A stretch of DNA of 64,000 bases, taken from assembly GCF_020618415.1 (NCBI RefSeq), contig NZ_CP085345.1, forward strand, positions 2,046,001 through 2,110,000, written 5' to 3'. Below the pieces are notes generated by a model that was not told the origin of the DNA, made no database searches, and was given only the letters and a program-made list of their open reading frames with translations. The translations under genes and the position numbers were made by a program. Source of the DNA: Cupriavidus sp. MP-37 (lineage in GTDB: Bacteria > Pseudomonadota > Gammaproteobacteria > Burkholderiales > Burkholderiaceae). Of this stretch, positions 52,044 to 60,412 are shown one piece after another; the first letter of the stretch is position 1, and each line of letters starts with the position of its first letter.

Positions 52044-52128
52044 GGTGCAATCTCCTTGTTTGCGTGACGCCGTGCGTGGCAGCCCGGGGGCGGTGCCGCC
52101 GCGCACGCGATTGCGAAGTCAGCTGCGC

Positions 52129-53595
52129 TCAGGCGCCGAACCAGCCCATCGCCTTCGGGGCGAGGTTGATATAGCTGTGCTTGAGCTCGGTGTACTCGTC
52201 CAGGCCGATGCGGGCCAGCTCGCGGCCAATGCCGCTGGCCTTGTAGCCGCCCCACGGCGCTTCCGGGAAGTACGGGTGGTAGTCGTTGACCCACACCGTG
52301 CCGAAACGCAGCGCGCGCGACATGCGGTTGGCCTTGTCCAGGTCGCGGGTCCAGACTGCGGCGGCCAGGCCATACGGCGTGTCGTTGGCGGCACGCAGCG
52401 CTTCGGCTTCGGAGCGGAAGCGCTCGGCGGTGATCACCGGCCCGAAAATTTCCTCCTTCGCAATCTTCATTTCCGCCGTCACGTCGGCCAGCAGCGTCGG
52501 TTCCAGCCAGTAGCCCTTCTTGTACACGTCACCGGCCGGCCGCTTGCCGCCGTGGACCAGGCGCGCGCCCTCGGCGATGCCGGCCTGCACCATGCCGAGG
52601 ATCTTCTCGTGCTGTTGCGCCGACTGCACCGGGCCCATCTGCGTTTCGCCATGGAAGCCGTTGCCGATCACGATGCGCGGCAGGCGCTCGGCCAGCCGGC
52701 CGATGAATGCATCATAGATGCTGTCCTCGACCATCAGGCGCGAGCCCGCGGAGCAGACCTGGCCGGCGTGGAAGAACGCGGCGTTGAGCGCGTAGTCGAC
52801 CGCGGCATCGAGGTCGGCATCGGCAAAGACGATGTTGGGGTTCTTGCCGCCCAGCTCCAGGCCGATGCGCTTGAAGTTGCCGGTGGCGGCCTTCATGATG
52901 CTCTCGCCGGCAAAGGCGCCGCCGGTGAAGGACACCAGGTCCACGTCCAGGCTTTCGGCCAGTTCCGCGCCGACTTCGGCGCCGCCGGTCACCAGGTTGA
53001 ACACGCCCGGCGGCAGGTCCAGCTCCGCCACCAGCTGCGTGAAATGATGCGTGGTCAGCGGCGTCAGGTTGCTGGGCTTGATCACCACCGTGTTGCCCGC
53101 ACCCAGCGCCGGCGCGATCTTCCACGCGGCCTGCAGCAGCGGGTAGTTCCACGGCGTGATCAGGCCGCACACGCCCACCGGCTCACGCAGCGTGCGGCTG
53201 ATCACGTGGTGCGGCGCTTCGTTGACGGCGCCCGATTCCGACGCCACCAGGCCCGCAAAGTAGCGGAAGGTGGCGGCGATATCGCCCATGTCGGTGCGGC
53301 TTTCGGTCAGCGTCTTGCCGGTGTTGAGCGACTCCAGGTGGGCGAGCTTGTCGGCATCGCGGTCGATCAGTTCGGCAAGCTTGTTCAGCAGTTTCGCGCG
53401 GTCGCGGATCGTGGTCTGGCGCCACGGGCCGTCAAAGGCCTTGCGTGCGGCCGCGATGGCCAGGCGCGCATCGGCGCGGGTGGCTTCGGCGGCCTGGGCG
53501 ATCACCGATTCGTCGGCCGGACTCACGATGGCGCGCGTGCCGCGGTCGATGGGCGACTGCCACTGGCCGTCGATATAGAGCTGGGTCTGGATCAT
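52129..53595 (-). CDS. Aldehyde dehydrogenase, betaine-aldehyde-dehydrogenase (BetB)-like
   Basis: 488 residues. TPWNYPLLQAAWKIAPALGA carries the NAD site and catalytic Asn, Glu247 is in LELGGKNPNIV, and the nucleophile Cys281 is in HAGQVCSAGSRL. The loop FTGGAFAGESIM differs from the usual FTGGTATG of BetB, so the exact substrate may differ. It lies between the Rieske gene (28 bases) and the BetA-like gene. Candidate substrates are betaine aldehyde or, if the oxygenase acts on carnitine, malic semialdehyde. Confidence 0.88.
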   Translation of the reverse strand: MIQTQLYIDGQWQSPIDRGTRAIVSPADESVIAQAAEATRADARLAIAAARKAFDGPWRQTTIRDRAKLLNKLAELIDRDADKLAHLESLNTGKTLTESRTDMGDIAATFRYFAGLVASESGAVNEAPHHVISRTLREPVGVCGLITPWNYPLLQAAWKIAPALGAGNTVVIKPSNLTPLTTHHFTQLVAELDLPPGVFNLVTGGAEVGAELAESLDVDLVSFTGGAFAGESIMKAATGNFKRIGLELGGKNPNIVFADADLDAAVDYALNAAFFHAGQVCSAGSRLMVEDSIYDAFIGRLAERLPRIVIGNGFHGETQMGPVQSAQQHEKILGMVQAGIAEGARLVHGGKRPAGDVYKKGYWLEPTLLADVTAEMKIAKEEIFGPVITAERFRSEAEALRAANDTPYGLAAAVWTRDLDKANRMSRALRFGTVWVNDYHPYFPEAPWGGYKASGIGRELARIGLDEYTELKHSYINLAPKAMGWFGA

Positions 53596-53623
53596 TGCTG
53601 CGGTTCCGGTTGTTCTTGTGGGT

Positions 53624-54745
53624 TCAGGCGGCCAGGGCGTCGAGCACCATCTGCTGGAAGTGCTGCACGCCGTGCTCGCCGATGGCGGAGGTTTTGTCGT
53701 CGGTGACCAGCAGCGGGCCCTGGCCGTTGCGGTAGCCGCGCGACTTCAGGCCGCGCTGCACCGATTCGACGATGCTGAGGTCCTCCGGCTTGAGCACGTT
53801 CTTGTAGTAATCGATCAGCTGTTCCTGCTCGGCCGTCGGCGTGCTGTCGCGGAAGTAGAACTCGAAGTGCTGGATGGTGGTGTCGGCATCCACCGGGAAC
53901 ATGTAGAACACGCCATAGTTGCCATCGCCCGGCAGCACGTTGAGCGTGACGTTGGGCCACAGCCAGTACGCGGCGAAGTCGGTGTTGGGGGCGTCGCTGG
54001 CATAGGTGAAGGCGTCGCTGCCCGAGCGGGTCTGGCCGACCTGGCTGGTATAGAGGCCGCGCACCTCGTGCTTGTAGGTCTCCATCTGGATCGACTCCAC
54101 CAGCGCCGGGTGCGCGGTCTGGCAGTGCAGGCATTCCAGGTAGTTGTCGACCACCACCTTCCAGTTGGCCTTCATCTCGTAAGTGAGCTTGTGCGCCGGC
54201 ACCAGCTGGTCGACGTCCGGGCAGCGCGCGCGGATCTCGTGGTTCAGGCCGGCGGCGAGTTCGGCCAGCGGCTTCGCGTCCATGTCGAGGTTGACGAAGA
54301 CCAGCCCGCAGAATTCTTCCACGCGCACCGGCGTGAGGCCGGCGTTGTCCTTGCAGAAGCCCGGCACATTCTCGGCGTTGCGCACATGGATCAGCTTGCC
54401 GTCCAGGCCGAACGACCAGGCGTGGTAGGGGCAGGTGATCACGTTCTTCGCCTTGCCGGCGCCGTCGGCGAACAGTTCGTGCGCACGGTGCGGGCAGACG
54501 TTGTAGAACGCGCGCAGCACGCCGTCGCGGCCGCGCACCACGAAGATGTTCTCGCCCGCCACCTGGGCGGTGGCGTACTGGTTGTTCTCGGCCACCTGGC
54601 TCTTGTGCATCACGCATACCCAGCTGCGCGCGAAGATGGTCTTCTTTTCCTGCTCGAAGACTTCCTGCGAGGTGTAGTAGTGGGCCGGCAGCGTATAGGC
54701 GAGCGGCGGTGTGGTGCTGCAGACGGGGGCGGCGGTCTCTTGCAT
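53624..54745 (-). CDS. Rieske oxygenase alpha subunit, CntA/YeaW-like (quaternary amine)
   Basis: 373 residues, the CntA length. The Rieske 2Fe-2S ligands are Cys84/His86 (CPHRAHEL) and Cys105/His108 (CPYHAWSF). The mononuclear iron site is in NWKVVVDNYLECLHCQTAHP, with His207 and His212. Glu204 stands where most Rieske oxygenases have a bridging Asp, as in CntA. The C-terminal EDLSIVESVQRGLKSRGYRN also matches CntA. It oxidises carnitine, gamma-butyrobetaine, glycine betaine or a similar trimethylammonium compound. It heads its unit and is divergent from the XRE-PAS regulator. GAGGAGA precedes the ATG. Confidence 0.9.
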   Translation of the reverse strand: MQETAAPVCSTTPPLAYTLPAHYYTSQEVFEQEKKTIFARSWVCVMHKSQVAENNQYATAQVAGENIFVVRGRDGVLRAFYNVCPHRAHELFADGAGKAKNVITCPYHAWSFGLDGKLIHVRNAENVPGFCKDNAGLTPVRVEEFCGLVFVNLDMDAKPLAELAAGLNHEIRARCPDVDQLVPAHKLTYEMKANWKVVVDNYLECLHCQTAHPALVESIQMETYKHEVRGLYTSQVGQTRSGSDAFTYASDAPNTDFAAYWLWPNVTLNVLPGDGNYGVFYMFPVDADTTIQHFEFYFRDSTPTAEQEQLIDYYKNVLKPEDLSIVESVQRGLKSRGYRNGQGPLLVTDDKTSAIGEHGVQHFQQMVLDALAA

Positions 54746-54778
54746 GGGGTGTCTCCTCGTTGATCTCGATGCTTTGTT

Positions 54779-54812
54779 GATTCACTGAAAGTAAATTAAA
54801 TTACTAATAGTG
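54779..54812. promoter_or_regulatory. Dyad operator site B (Rieske oxygenase unit)
   Basis: Reads GATTCACTG-A-AAGTAAATTA-A-ATTACT-AA-T-A-GTG. Arms TCACT-N3-AGTAA and TTACT-N3-AGTGA are symmetric about the central six bases, the outer arm reaching 54813. It starts 33 bases upstream of the oxygenase ATG and lies 167 bases from the divergent regulator gene, so it overlaps the probable oxygenase promoter. The 234-base gap 54746-54979 holds no gene. Confidence 0.78.
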
Positions 54813-54979
54813 ATGTGAGACGAAGTCTAGTGAGAGGGAATGGGTTGTTGCAATTCAAAAAAGCGATCTTCTGTGCAAAGACAATTGCCGGTTACTATCG
54901 ATTCGCGCGATTTGCAGGGATGGTGTAAGGTTCGAGTTACTCAATTCACCATCGGTTGAAAAAAAGCGGAGGAGCGCCC

Positions 54980-55993
54980 ATGACCGAAGACACTTTTGCC
55001 ACGCGCCTGAAGGGGGTGCTGGAAGGCAAAAGGATCATGCTCAAGCAGGTGGCCGAGGCCCTGTCGGTGTCGCCGTCGGCCGTGCACAAATGGACGCGCG
55101 GCGGCGAGATCGAGTACGAGCGCCTGCTGGCGCTGGCGCGCTTCCTGGGCGTCAACTGGCTGTGGCTGCGCTACGGCGAGCAGGCCATCGCCGACCTCGA
55201 GGCCAGCACCGCGTCCGACCCGCACATCAAGGAACTGCGCCAGAAGCACCTCGCCGAAATCATGGAAAGCGAGGCGCGGATGAAATTCGCGCAGGAGGTT
55301 TCCGGCATCGTCACGTGGGAATGGAACGTGCTGACCGATGGCCTGACCTATTCTTCCAACGATGTCTCGCTGTTCGGCCGCCATATCCGCAACATGGACG
55401 ACTTCTGGGCCTGCGTGCATCCAGGCGACGTGACGCGGCTGAAGGAAGTGCTGGCGCGCACGCTGGGCGCGCAGGAGATGCACGAGTGGGAATTCCGCGT
55501 GGTGCATCAGGACAACACGCGCTGGATCTCGTCGCGGGCGACGCTGGTGCGCGATTTCGACCAGCGCCCGGTCAAGATGATCGGCGTCAGCCTTGACATC
55601 ACCGAGCGCCGCCGCGCCGAGGCCGCGCTGCGCCAGAGCGAGGCGCTGCTGGCCAAGGCGCAGCAGATCGCCCACCTGGGCGGCTGGTACTGGAACATCC
55701 AGACCGACGACTGCGCCTGGACCGACGAGGCCTACCGCATCTTCGGCTGGGCCCCCCAGGCGTTCAAGGTGACCATGGAGCGCTACCTCGCATCGATCGT
55801 CGAAGAAGACCGCCCGCGCGTGCAGGCGGCAATCCGCGCGGCCATCGTCGACAAGGTGCCGTATCGCGTCGACTACCGCATCCAGCTGCCGGACGGCAGC
55901 CTTCGCGACATCCATGAGGAAGGCGAGGTCACGCTGGACGAGCACGGCAACGCGCTGACCATGGTGGGAGCGTCGCAGGATGTGACTCCCTGA
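54980..55993 (+). CDS. XRE-type HTH regulator with two PAS domains
   Basis: 337 residues from the ATG at 54980, preceded by GGAGGAG; the frame is open eight codons upstream. The N-terminal HTH (LKQVAEALSVSPSAVHKWTR, about residues 22-41) is followed by a linker helix and two PAS/PAC units (about 105-220, VSGIVTWEWNVLTDGLTYSS; and 235-337, IAHLGGWYWNIQTDDCAWTD). No kinase or other output domain is present, so it is a one-component cytoplasmic sensor. Divergence from the oxygenase unit and the adjacent dyad make it the likely regulator. Confidence 0.88.
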   Translation: MTEDTFATRLKGVLEGKRIMLKQVAEALSVSPSAVHKWTRGGEIEYERLLALARFLGVNWLWLRYGEQAIADLEASTASDPHIKELRQKHLAEIMESEARMKFAQEVSGIVTWEWNVLTDGLTYSSNDVSLFGRHIRNMDDFWACVHPGDVTRLKEVLARTLGAQEMHEWEFRVVHQDNTRWISSRATLVRDFDQRPVKMIGVSLDITERRRAEAALRQSEALLAKAQQIAHLGGWYWNIQTDDCAWTDEAYRIFGWAPQAFKVTMERYLASIVEEDRPRVQAAIRAAIVDKVPYRVDYRIQLPDGSLRDIHEEGEVTLDEHGNALTMVGASQDVTP

Positions 55994-56037
55994 CAGCGGC
56001 GCGCGCGCCGGCCGGCGGTAGCGGCCAGGCCATTCCG

Positions 56038-56069
56038 GGGCGGCAGGCATGCCGCCCTTTTTCTTTTTT
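56038..56069 (+). terminator. Intrinsic terminator after the XRE-PAS gene
   Basis: GGGCGGCA (56038-56045), a GGCA loop and TGCCGCCC (56050-56057) form a perfect 8-bp stem followed by TTTTTCTTTTTT. It is 44 bases after the regulator stop. The remainder of the 293-base gap to 56286 holds only the promoter region of the next operon. Confidence 0.9.
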
Positions 56070-56286
56070 GGCAATGGCGGCGCATCTTCCTGAGGCGCAA
56101 GGCCGCGGCCAGTGTAACGACTGTTTCATTTGGTGAGCGCATTACTGTAAGTATTCTGGCGGCGATTGCATCTTCGTTTCGGTTCATTTGCGCAACGTGA
56201 GAAACAAATGTTGCATTACCTCGCGCCATGCCCCTATACTGCCTCGCGTAACCGGGCCAACCGCAGGGACTGAACGGGAGATCGAG

Positions 56287-57279
56287 ATGCAACAGCAAAG
56301 GCAGCAGCAAAGAAAACGGCGATCGCTGGCCACACTGTTCTGGCTGGGCGCCTCGATCCTGGCCGGACCCGCGCTGGCCGACACCTATCCCGCGCGTCCG
56401 ATCCGCCTGGTGGTGCCATCGGCGGCCGGCGGCAGTCCGGACGTGCTGATGCGCGCACTGGGCGCCGAAGCCGGCAAGTCGCTGGGCCAGTCGTTCGTGA
56501 TCGACAACAAGCCTGGGGCCTCGGGCGTGATCGGCATCTCGGAGCTGGAGCGCGCCACGCCCGACGGCTACACGCTCGGCTACGCCAACAACGTCACGCT
56601 GTCGATCAACAAGAGCACCTTCCGCAAGCTGCCTTATCGCCCCGATGCCCTCGTGCCGGTGGTGCTGCTGTTCAAGGTGCCGAACGTGATCGCGGTCAGG
56701 CCGGACATGCCGGTGAAGAACTTTGCCGAGCTGGTGGCCCACATCAAGGCCAATCCGGACAAGGTCACCTACGCCTCGCCGGGGCAAGGCACGTCCGGGC
56801 ACCTGACCGGACAGTTGCTGGCGGACAAGGCAGGGCTGGCCTGGACCCACGTCGGCTACAAGGGCAGCCCGCAGGCCGCCACCGATGTGATGGGCGGCCA
56901 GGTCAATGTGCTGATCGACAACATGCCGACCATCCTGCCGCTGATCAAGGCGGGCAAGCTCAGGCCGCTGGCCGTGACCAGCCTGGCACGCTCGCCGCTG
57001 CTGCCGGCGCTGCCCACCATCGCCGAGTCCGGCGTGCCGGGCTTCGAGGGGGTGGCGTGGGGCGGCGTGGTGGCGCCGCAAGGCACCGCCGCCGACGTGG
57101 TGGCCAGGCTCAACGGCGCCTTCAACCGCGCGCTGGCGGACCCGGCCATTCGCCAAAAATTCTCTGCGCTGGGCGCCGAGACGGTCGGCGGCACGCCGCA
57201 GGCGCTGGCCGGCTATGCCGCGCTAGAAACCGACAAGTGGGCGGCGGTGGTCAGACAGGCCGGCATCGCGCCGCAATAA
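56287..57279 (+). CDS. Bug-family (TctC-type) periplasmic solute-binding protein
   Basis: 330 residues from the ATG at 56287 (GGGAG upstream). The signal peptide ends ...LAGPALA at residue 31, and the mature chain starts DTYPARPIRLVVPSAAGGSP, the Bug signature. GYTLGYANNVTLSINKS and GQVNVLIDNMPTILPLIKAGK are further Bug features. These proteins bind carboxylates or amino-acid-like ligands; no TctAB membrane genes adjoin, as is common in this order. It is the first gene of a unit with a D-aminoacylase and an aminotransferase, so N-acyl amino acids are plausible ligands. Confidence 0.9.
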   Translation: MQQQRQQQRKRRSLATLFWLGASILAGPALADTYPARPIRLVVPSAAGGSPDVLMRALGAEAGKSLGQSFVIDNKPGASGVIGISELERATPDGYTLGYANNVTLSINKSTFRKLPYRPDALVPVVLLFKVPNVIAVRPDMPVKNFAELVAHIKANPDKVTYASPGQGTSGHLTGQLLADKAGLAWTHVGYKGSPQAATDVMGGQVNVLIDNMPTILPLIKAGKLRPLAVTSLARSPLLPALPTIAESGVPGFEGVAWGGVVAPQGTAADVVARLNGAFNRALADPAIRQKFSALGAETVGGTPQALAGYAALETDKWAAVVRQAGIAPQ

Positions 57280-57305
57280 GCCCGCCGGCAAGACAAGGAT
57301 CGACC

Positions 57306-58814
57306 ATGGCATCACAACCCCCCGCGCCCCGGCGCGCCGACCTGATCTTCCGCAACGCCACGGTCGTGGACGGCACCGGGGCCGACCGCCGCCTGGCCGA
57401 TGTCGCCGTCGCAGGCGACCGCATCGTTGCCGTGGGGGATTGCGGCGGCATCGCCGCGGACCATACCGTCGACGCCACCGGCCGCGTGCTGGCGCCGGGT
57501 TTTATCGATGCGCATACGCATGACGACGGTTACCTGCTGGTGCACCGTGACATGACGCCCAAGGTGTCGCAGGGCATCACCACGGTGGTGACCGGCAACT
57601 GCGGCATCAGCGTGGCGCCGCTGGTCAGCGGCGCGCCGCCGCAGCCGCTGGACCTGCTGGGCCCGCCCGCGCTGTTCCGCTTCGACACGTTCGCGCAGTG
57701 GCTCGACGCGCTGCGCGCGGCGCCGGCCAACGTCAACGTGGTGCCGCTGCTGGGGCACTCCACGCTGCGCGTGCGCGCGATGCCGGAACTGGACCGTCCC
57801 GCCAATGACGCGGAGATTGCCGCGATGCGCGAGGAGGTTGCGCTGGCGATGGAGGCGGGCGCCTTCGGGGTGTCGACCGGAACCTTCTATCCGCCCGCGG
57901 CCGCGGCCACCGAAGCCGAGATCATCGCCGTCTGCGAGCCGGTCCGCACGCATGGCGGCCTCTATTCCACCCACCTGCGCGACGAGACCGACGCCATCGT
58001 GCCGTCGATCGAGGAAGCGCTGCGCATCGGCCGCGCGCTGGACTGTCCGGTGGTGTTCTCTCACCACAAGGTGGCGGGCAAGCGCAACCATGGCCGCTCT
58101 GTCGAGACCCTGGGCCTGCTGGCCGAGGCCGCGCGCCTGCAGCCGCTGTGCCTGGACTGCCATCCCTATCCCGCGACCTCGACCATGCTGCGGCTGGACC
58201 GCGTGCGCCAGTCCACCCGCACGCTGATCACGTGGTCGACCGGCTACCCCGCGGCGGGCGGCCGTGACTTCCATGAGCTGATGCAGGAGCTTGGACTGGA
58301 TGAAGAAGAGTTGCTCGCCAGGCTGCGTCCCGCGGCGGCGATCTACTTCATCATGGACGAGCGCGACGTCGCGCGCATCGCGCAGTTCCCGCTGACCATC
58401 TTCGGCTCCGACGGCCTGCCGTTCGATCCGCGCCCGCATCCGCGCCAGTGGGGCACCTTCCCGCGCATCCTGGCGCGCATGGTGCGCGAAGAGCAGCTGA
58501 TGACGCTCGAGGCCGCGATCCACAAGATGTCCGGGCTGGCCGCGCAGCAATACGGACTGGCAGACCGCGGCCGGATCGCGCCGGGCGCGTTCGCCGACCT
58601 GGTCCTGTTCGACGCGCAGCGCGTGCAGGACCGCGCCACCTTCGAAGACCCGCTGCAACTGAGCACCGGCATCGACGGGGTCTGGGTCAACGGCGCGCAG
58701 GTCTGGCAACAGTCCGCCGGGGGCGACCACAGCATCGGCAGCGCGCTGGCCGCATTCTCCGGCCGCGTGCTGCGGCGCGTTGCCAACGACAATCCTTCCG
58801 CCGCGCACCGCTGA
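57306..58814 (+). CDS. N-acyl-D-amino-acid deacylase (D-aminoacylase-like amidohydrolase)
   Basis: 502 residues from the ATG at 57306 (AAGGA upstream; the longer frame overlaps the Bug gene). FIDAHTHDD (His70, His72) and VTGNCGIS (Cys99) are the metal ligands of D-aminoacylases, with a later SHHKVAGKRNHG and FGSDGLPF (catalytic Asp). It removes the acyl group from N-acyl-D-amino acids or related N-acyl compounds. It starts 26 bases after the Bug gene and is followed by an aminotransferase that could process the freed amino acid. Confidence 0.9.
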   Translation: MASQPPAPRRADLIFRNATVVDGTGADRRLADVAVAGDRIVAVGDCGGIAADHTVDATGRVLAPGFIDAHTHDDGYLLVHRDMTPKVSQGITTVVTGNCGISVAPLVSGAPPQPLDLLGPPALFRFDTFAQWLDALRAAPANVNVVPLLGHSTLRVRAMPELDRPANDAEIAAMREEVALAMEAGAFGVSTGTFYPPAAAATEAEIIAVCEPVRTHGGLYSTHLRDETDAIVPSIEEALRIGRALDCPVVFSHHKVAGKRNHGRSVETLGLLAEAARLQPLCLDCHPYPATSTMLRLDRVRQSTRTLITWSTGYPAAGGRDFHELMQELGLDEEELLARLRPAAAIYFIMDERDVARIAQFPLTIFGSDGLPFDPRPHPRQWGTFPRILARMVREEQLMTLEAAIHKMSGLAAQQYGLADRGRIAPGAFADLVLFDAQRVQDRATFEDPLQLSTGIDGVWVNGAQVWQQSAGGDHSIGSALAAFSGRVLRRVANDNPSAAHR

Positions 58815-58847
58815 CGCGCGGCCCGGCACTGCCACCACCACTTCATC

Positions 58848-60185
58848 ATGACCCACGTATTCCATCGCAATCCGCGCCAGCAGTTGCCCGTTGCCGTTGC
58901 CGGGCAGGGCATCGAACTGATCGACAGCACCGGCCAGCGCTACCTGGACGCCTCCGGCGGCGCCGCCGTGTCGTGCCTCGGACACGGCCATCCGCGCGTG
59001 ATCGAGGCGATCAAGGCGCAGCTCGACACCATCGCCTACGCGCACACCTCGTTCTTCACCACCGAGGTGTCGGAAACGCTCGCCGAAACCCTGGCGCAGG
59101 CCGCACCCGGCGATCTCGATCACGTCTACTTCGTCTCGGGCGGCTCCGAGGCGGTGGAATCGGCGCTGAAGCTGGCGCGCCAGTATTTCGTCGAGGTGGG
59201 GCAGCCGGCGCGCCGCCACTTTATCGCGCGCCGCCAGAGCTACCACGGCAATACGCTGGGCGCGCTGGCCATCGGCGGCAACGCCTGGCGGCGCGAGCCG
59301 TTCCTGCCGCTGCTGGTGCCGGCGCACCACGTGTCGCCGTGCTATGCGTACCGCGACCAGCTGGCGGGCGAGACCGACGCGCAATACGCGCAGCGCCTGG
59401 CCGACGAACTGGAAGCGAAGATCCTGGCCCTAGGCCCGGAGACCGTGGCCGCATTCGTCGCCGAAACCGTGGTGGGCGCCACCGCCGGCGCGGTGCCGCC
59501 GGTGGGCGATTACCTGAAGCGCATCCGCGCCGTATGCGACAAGTACGGCGTATTGCTGATCCTTGATGAAGTGATGTCAGGCATGGGCCGCACCGGCTAC
59601 CTGTTCGCGTGCGAAGAGGACGGCGTGGTGCCGGACATCGTCACCATCGCCAAGGGCCTGGGCGCCGGCTACCAGCCCATCGGCGCGATGCTGTCGACGC
59701 GCCGGATCTATGACGCCATTGTCGGCGGCAGCGGCTTCTTCCAGCACGGTCACACCTATATCGGCCATGCCACGGCCTGCGCGGCGGCCCTGGCAGTGCA
59801 GCGCACCATCGCCGAGGACAAGCTGCTGGCCAACGTGCTGGCCCGCGGCGAGCAGCTGCGCAGCCGCCTGCGCGAGGCCCTGGGCGAGCACCCCAACCTG
59901 GGCGACGTGCGCGGCCGCGGCCTGTTCGTCGGCGTGGAATTTGTCGCCGACCGCGACAGCAAGGCTACGCTCGATCCCGCGCTGAAGACGCATGCGCGGC
60001 TGAAAACCGCGGCGATGCAGAATGGGCTGCTGGTTTATCCGATGGGCGGCACGGTCGACGGTGTGCATGGCGACCACGTGCTGTTCGCGCCGCCGTTTAT
60101 TTGTACGCCACGAGATATCGACAACATCGTCGAGCGTTTTGTCGCGGCGGTGGAGGCGGTGCTGCCGGCGAGCGTTGCGGCCTGA
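58848..60185 (+). CDS. Class III PLP-dependent aminotransferase
   Basis: 445 residues. SGGSEAVESALKLARQY (97-113), ILDEVMSGMGRTG (Asp240) and TIAKGLGAGYQP (PLP lysine, Lys269) define the class III family (omega-amino acid, pyruvate or 2,2-dialkylglycine type). It transfers an amino group from an omega-amine or amino acid to a keto acid. It is the last gene of the Bug/D-aminoacylase operon (33-base gap). The specific substrate is unknown. Confidence 0.9.
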   Translation: MTHVFHRNPRQQLPVAVAGQGIELIDSTGQRYLDASGGAAVSCLGHGHPRVIEAIKAQLDTIAYAHTSFFTTEVSETLAETLAQAAPGDLDHVYFVSGGSEAVESALKLARQYFVEVGQPARRHFIARRQSYHGNTLGALAIGGNAWRREPFLPLLVPAHHVSPCYAYRDQLAGETDAQYAQRLADELEAKILALGPETVAAFVAETVVGATAGAVPPVGDYLKRIRAVCDKYGVLLILDEVMSGMGRTGYLFACEEDGVVPDIVTIAKGLGAGYQPIGAMLSTRRIYDAIVGGSGFFQHGHTYIGHATACAAALAVQRTIAEDKLLANVLARGEQLRSRLREALGEHPNLGDVRGRGLFVGVEFVADRDSKATLDPALKTHARLKTAAMQNGLLVYPMGGTVDGVHGDHVLFAPPFICTPRDIDNIVERFVAAVEAVLPASVAA

Positions 60186-60212
60186 TTCACTGAAAGGCCA
60201 CCGCTTGCTGCC

Positions 60213-60346
60213 GGTTTGCTCCCCTCTCCCGCCTGCGGGAGAGGGGCCGGGGGTGAGGGCAGGCGCGGGCATACCGATCTGCTTCACTTCGTTGGTACTC
60301 CCACCCTCACCCCAACCCTCTCCCGCAAGCGGGAGAGGGAGTACAC
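60213..60346. repeat. Inverted pair of palindromic repeats between convergent genes
   Basis: Copies at 60213-60260 (GGTTTGCTC, core, GGGGGTGAGGGC) and 60301-60346 (CCCTCACCCC, core, GGAGTACAC). They lie between the aminotransferase stop (60185) and the converging chemoreceptor stop (60413), 28 and 67 bases away, a fitting place for a bidirectional terminator. CCCTCAC ends face inward; the spacer contains CTTCACTTCGTTGG. Confidence 0.9.
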
Positions 60347-60412
60347 AATCGGTCGTGATGCCTCCGACAGTCGCACGCCGCAACCTGACTGGATGCACCA
60401 GCGTCCTGGCGG

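Noticed and set aside
60184..60196. GATTCACTGAAAG identical to the left end of operator site B
   Set aside because: Only this 13-base end matches; the dyad centre and right arm are missing, and it lies at the 3' end of the aminotransferase gene.
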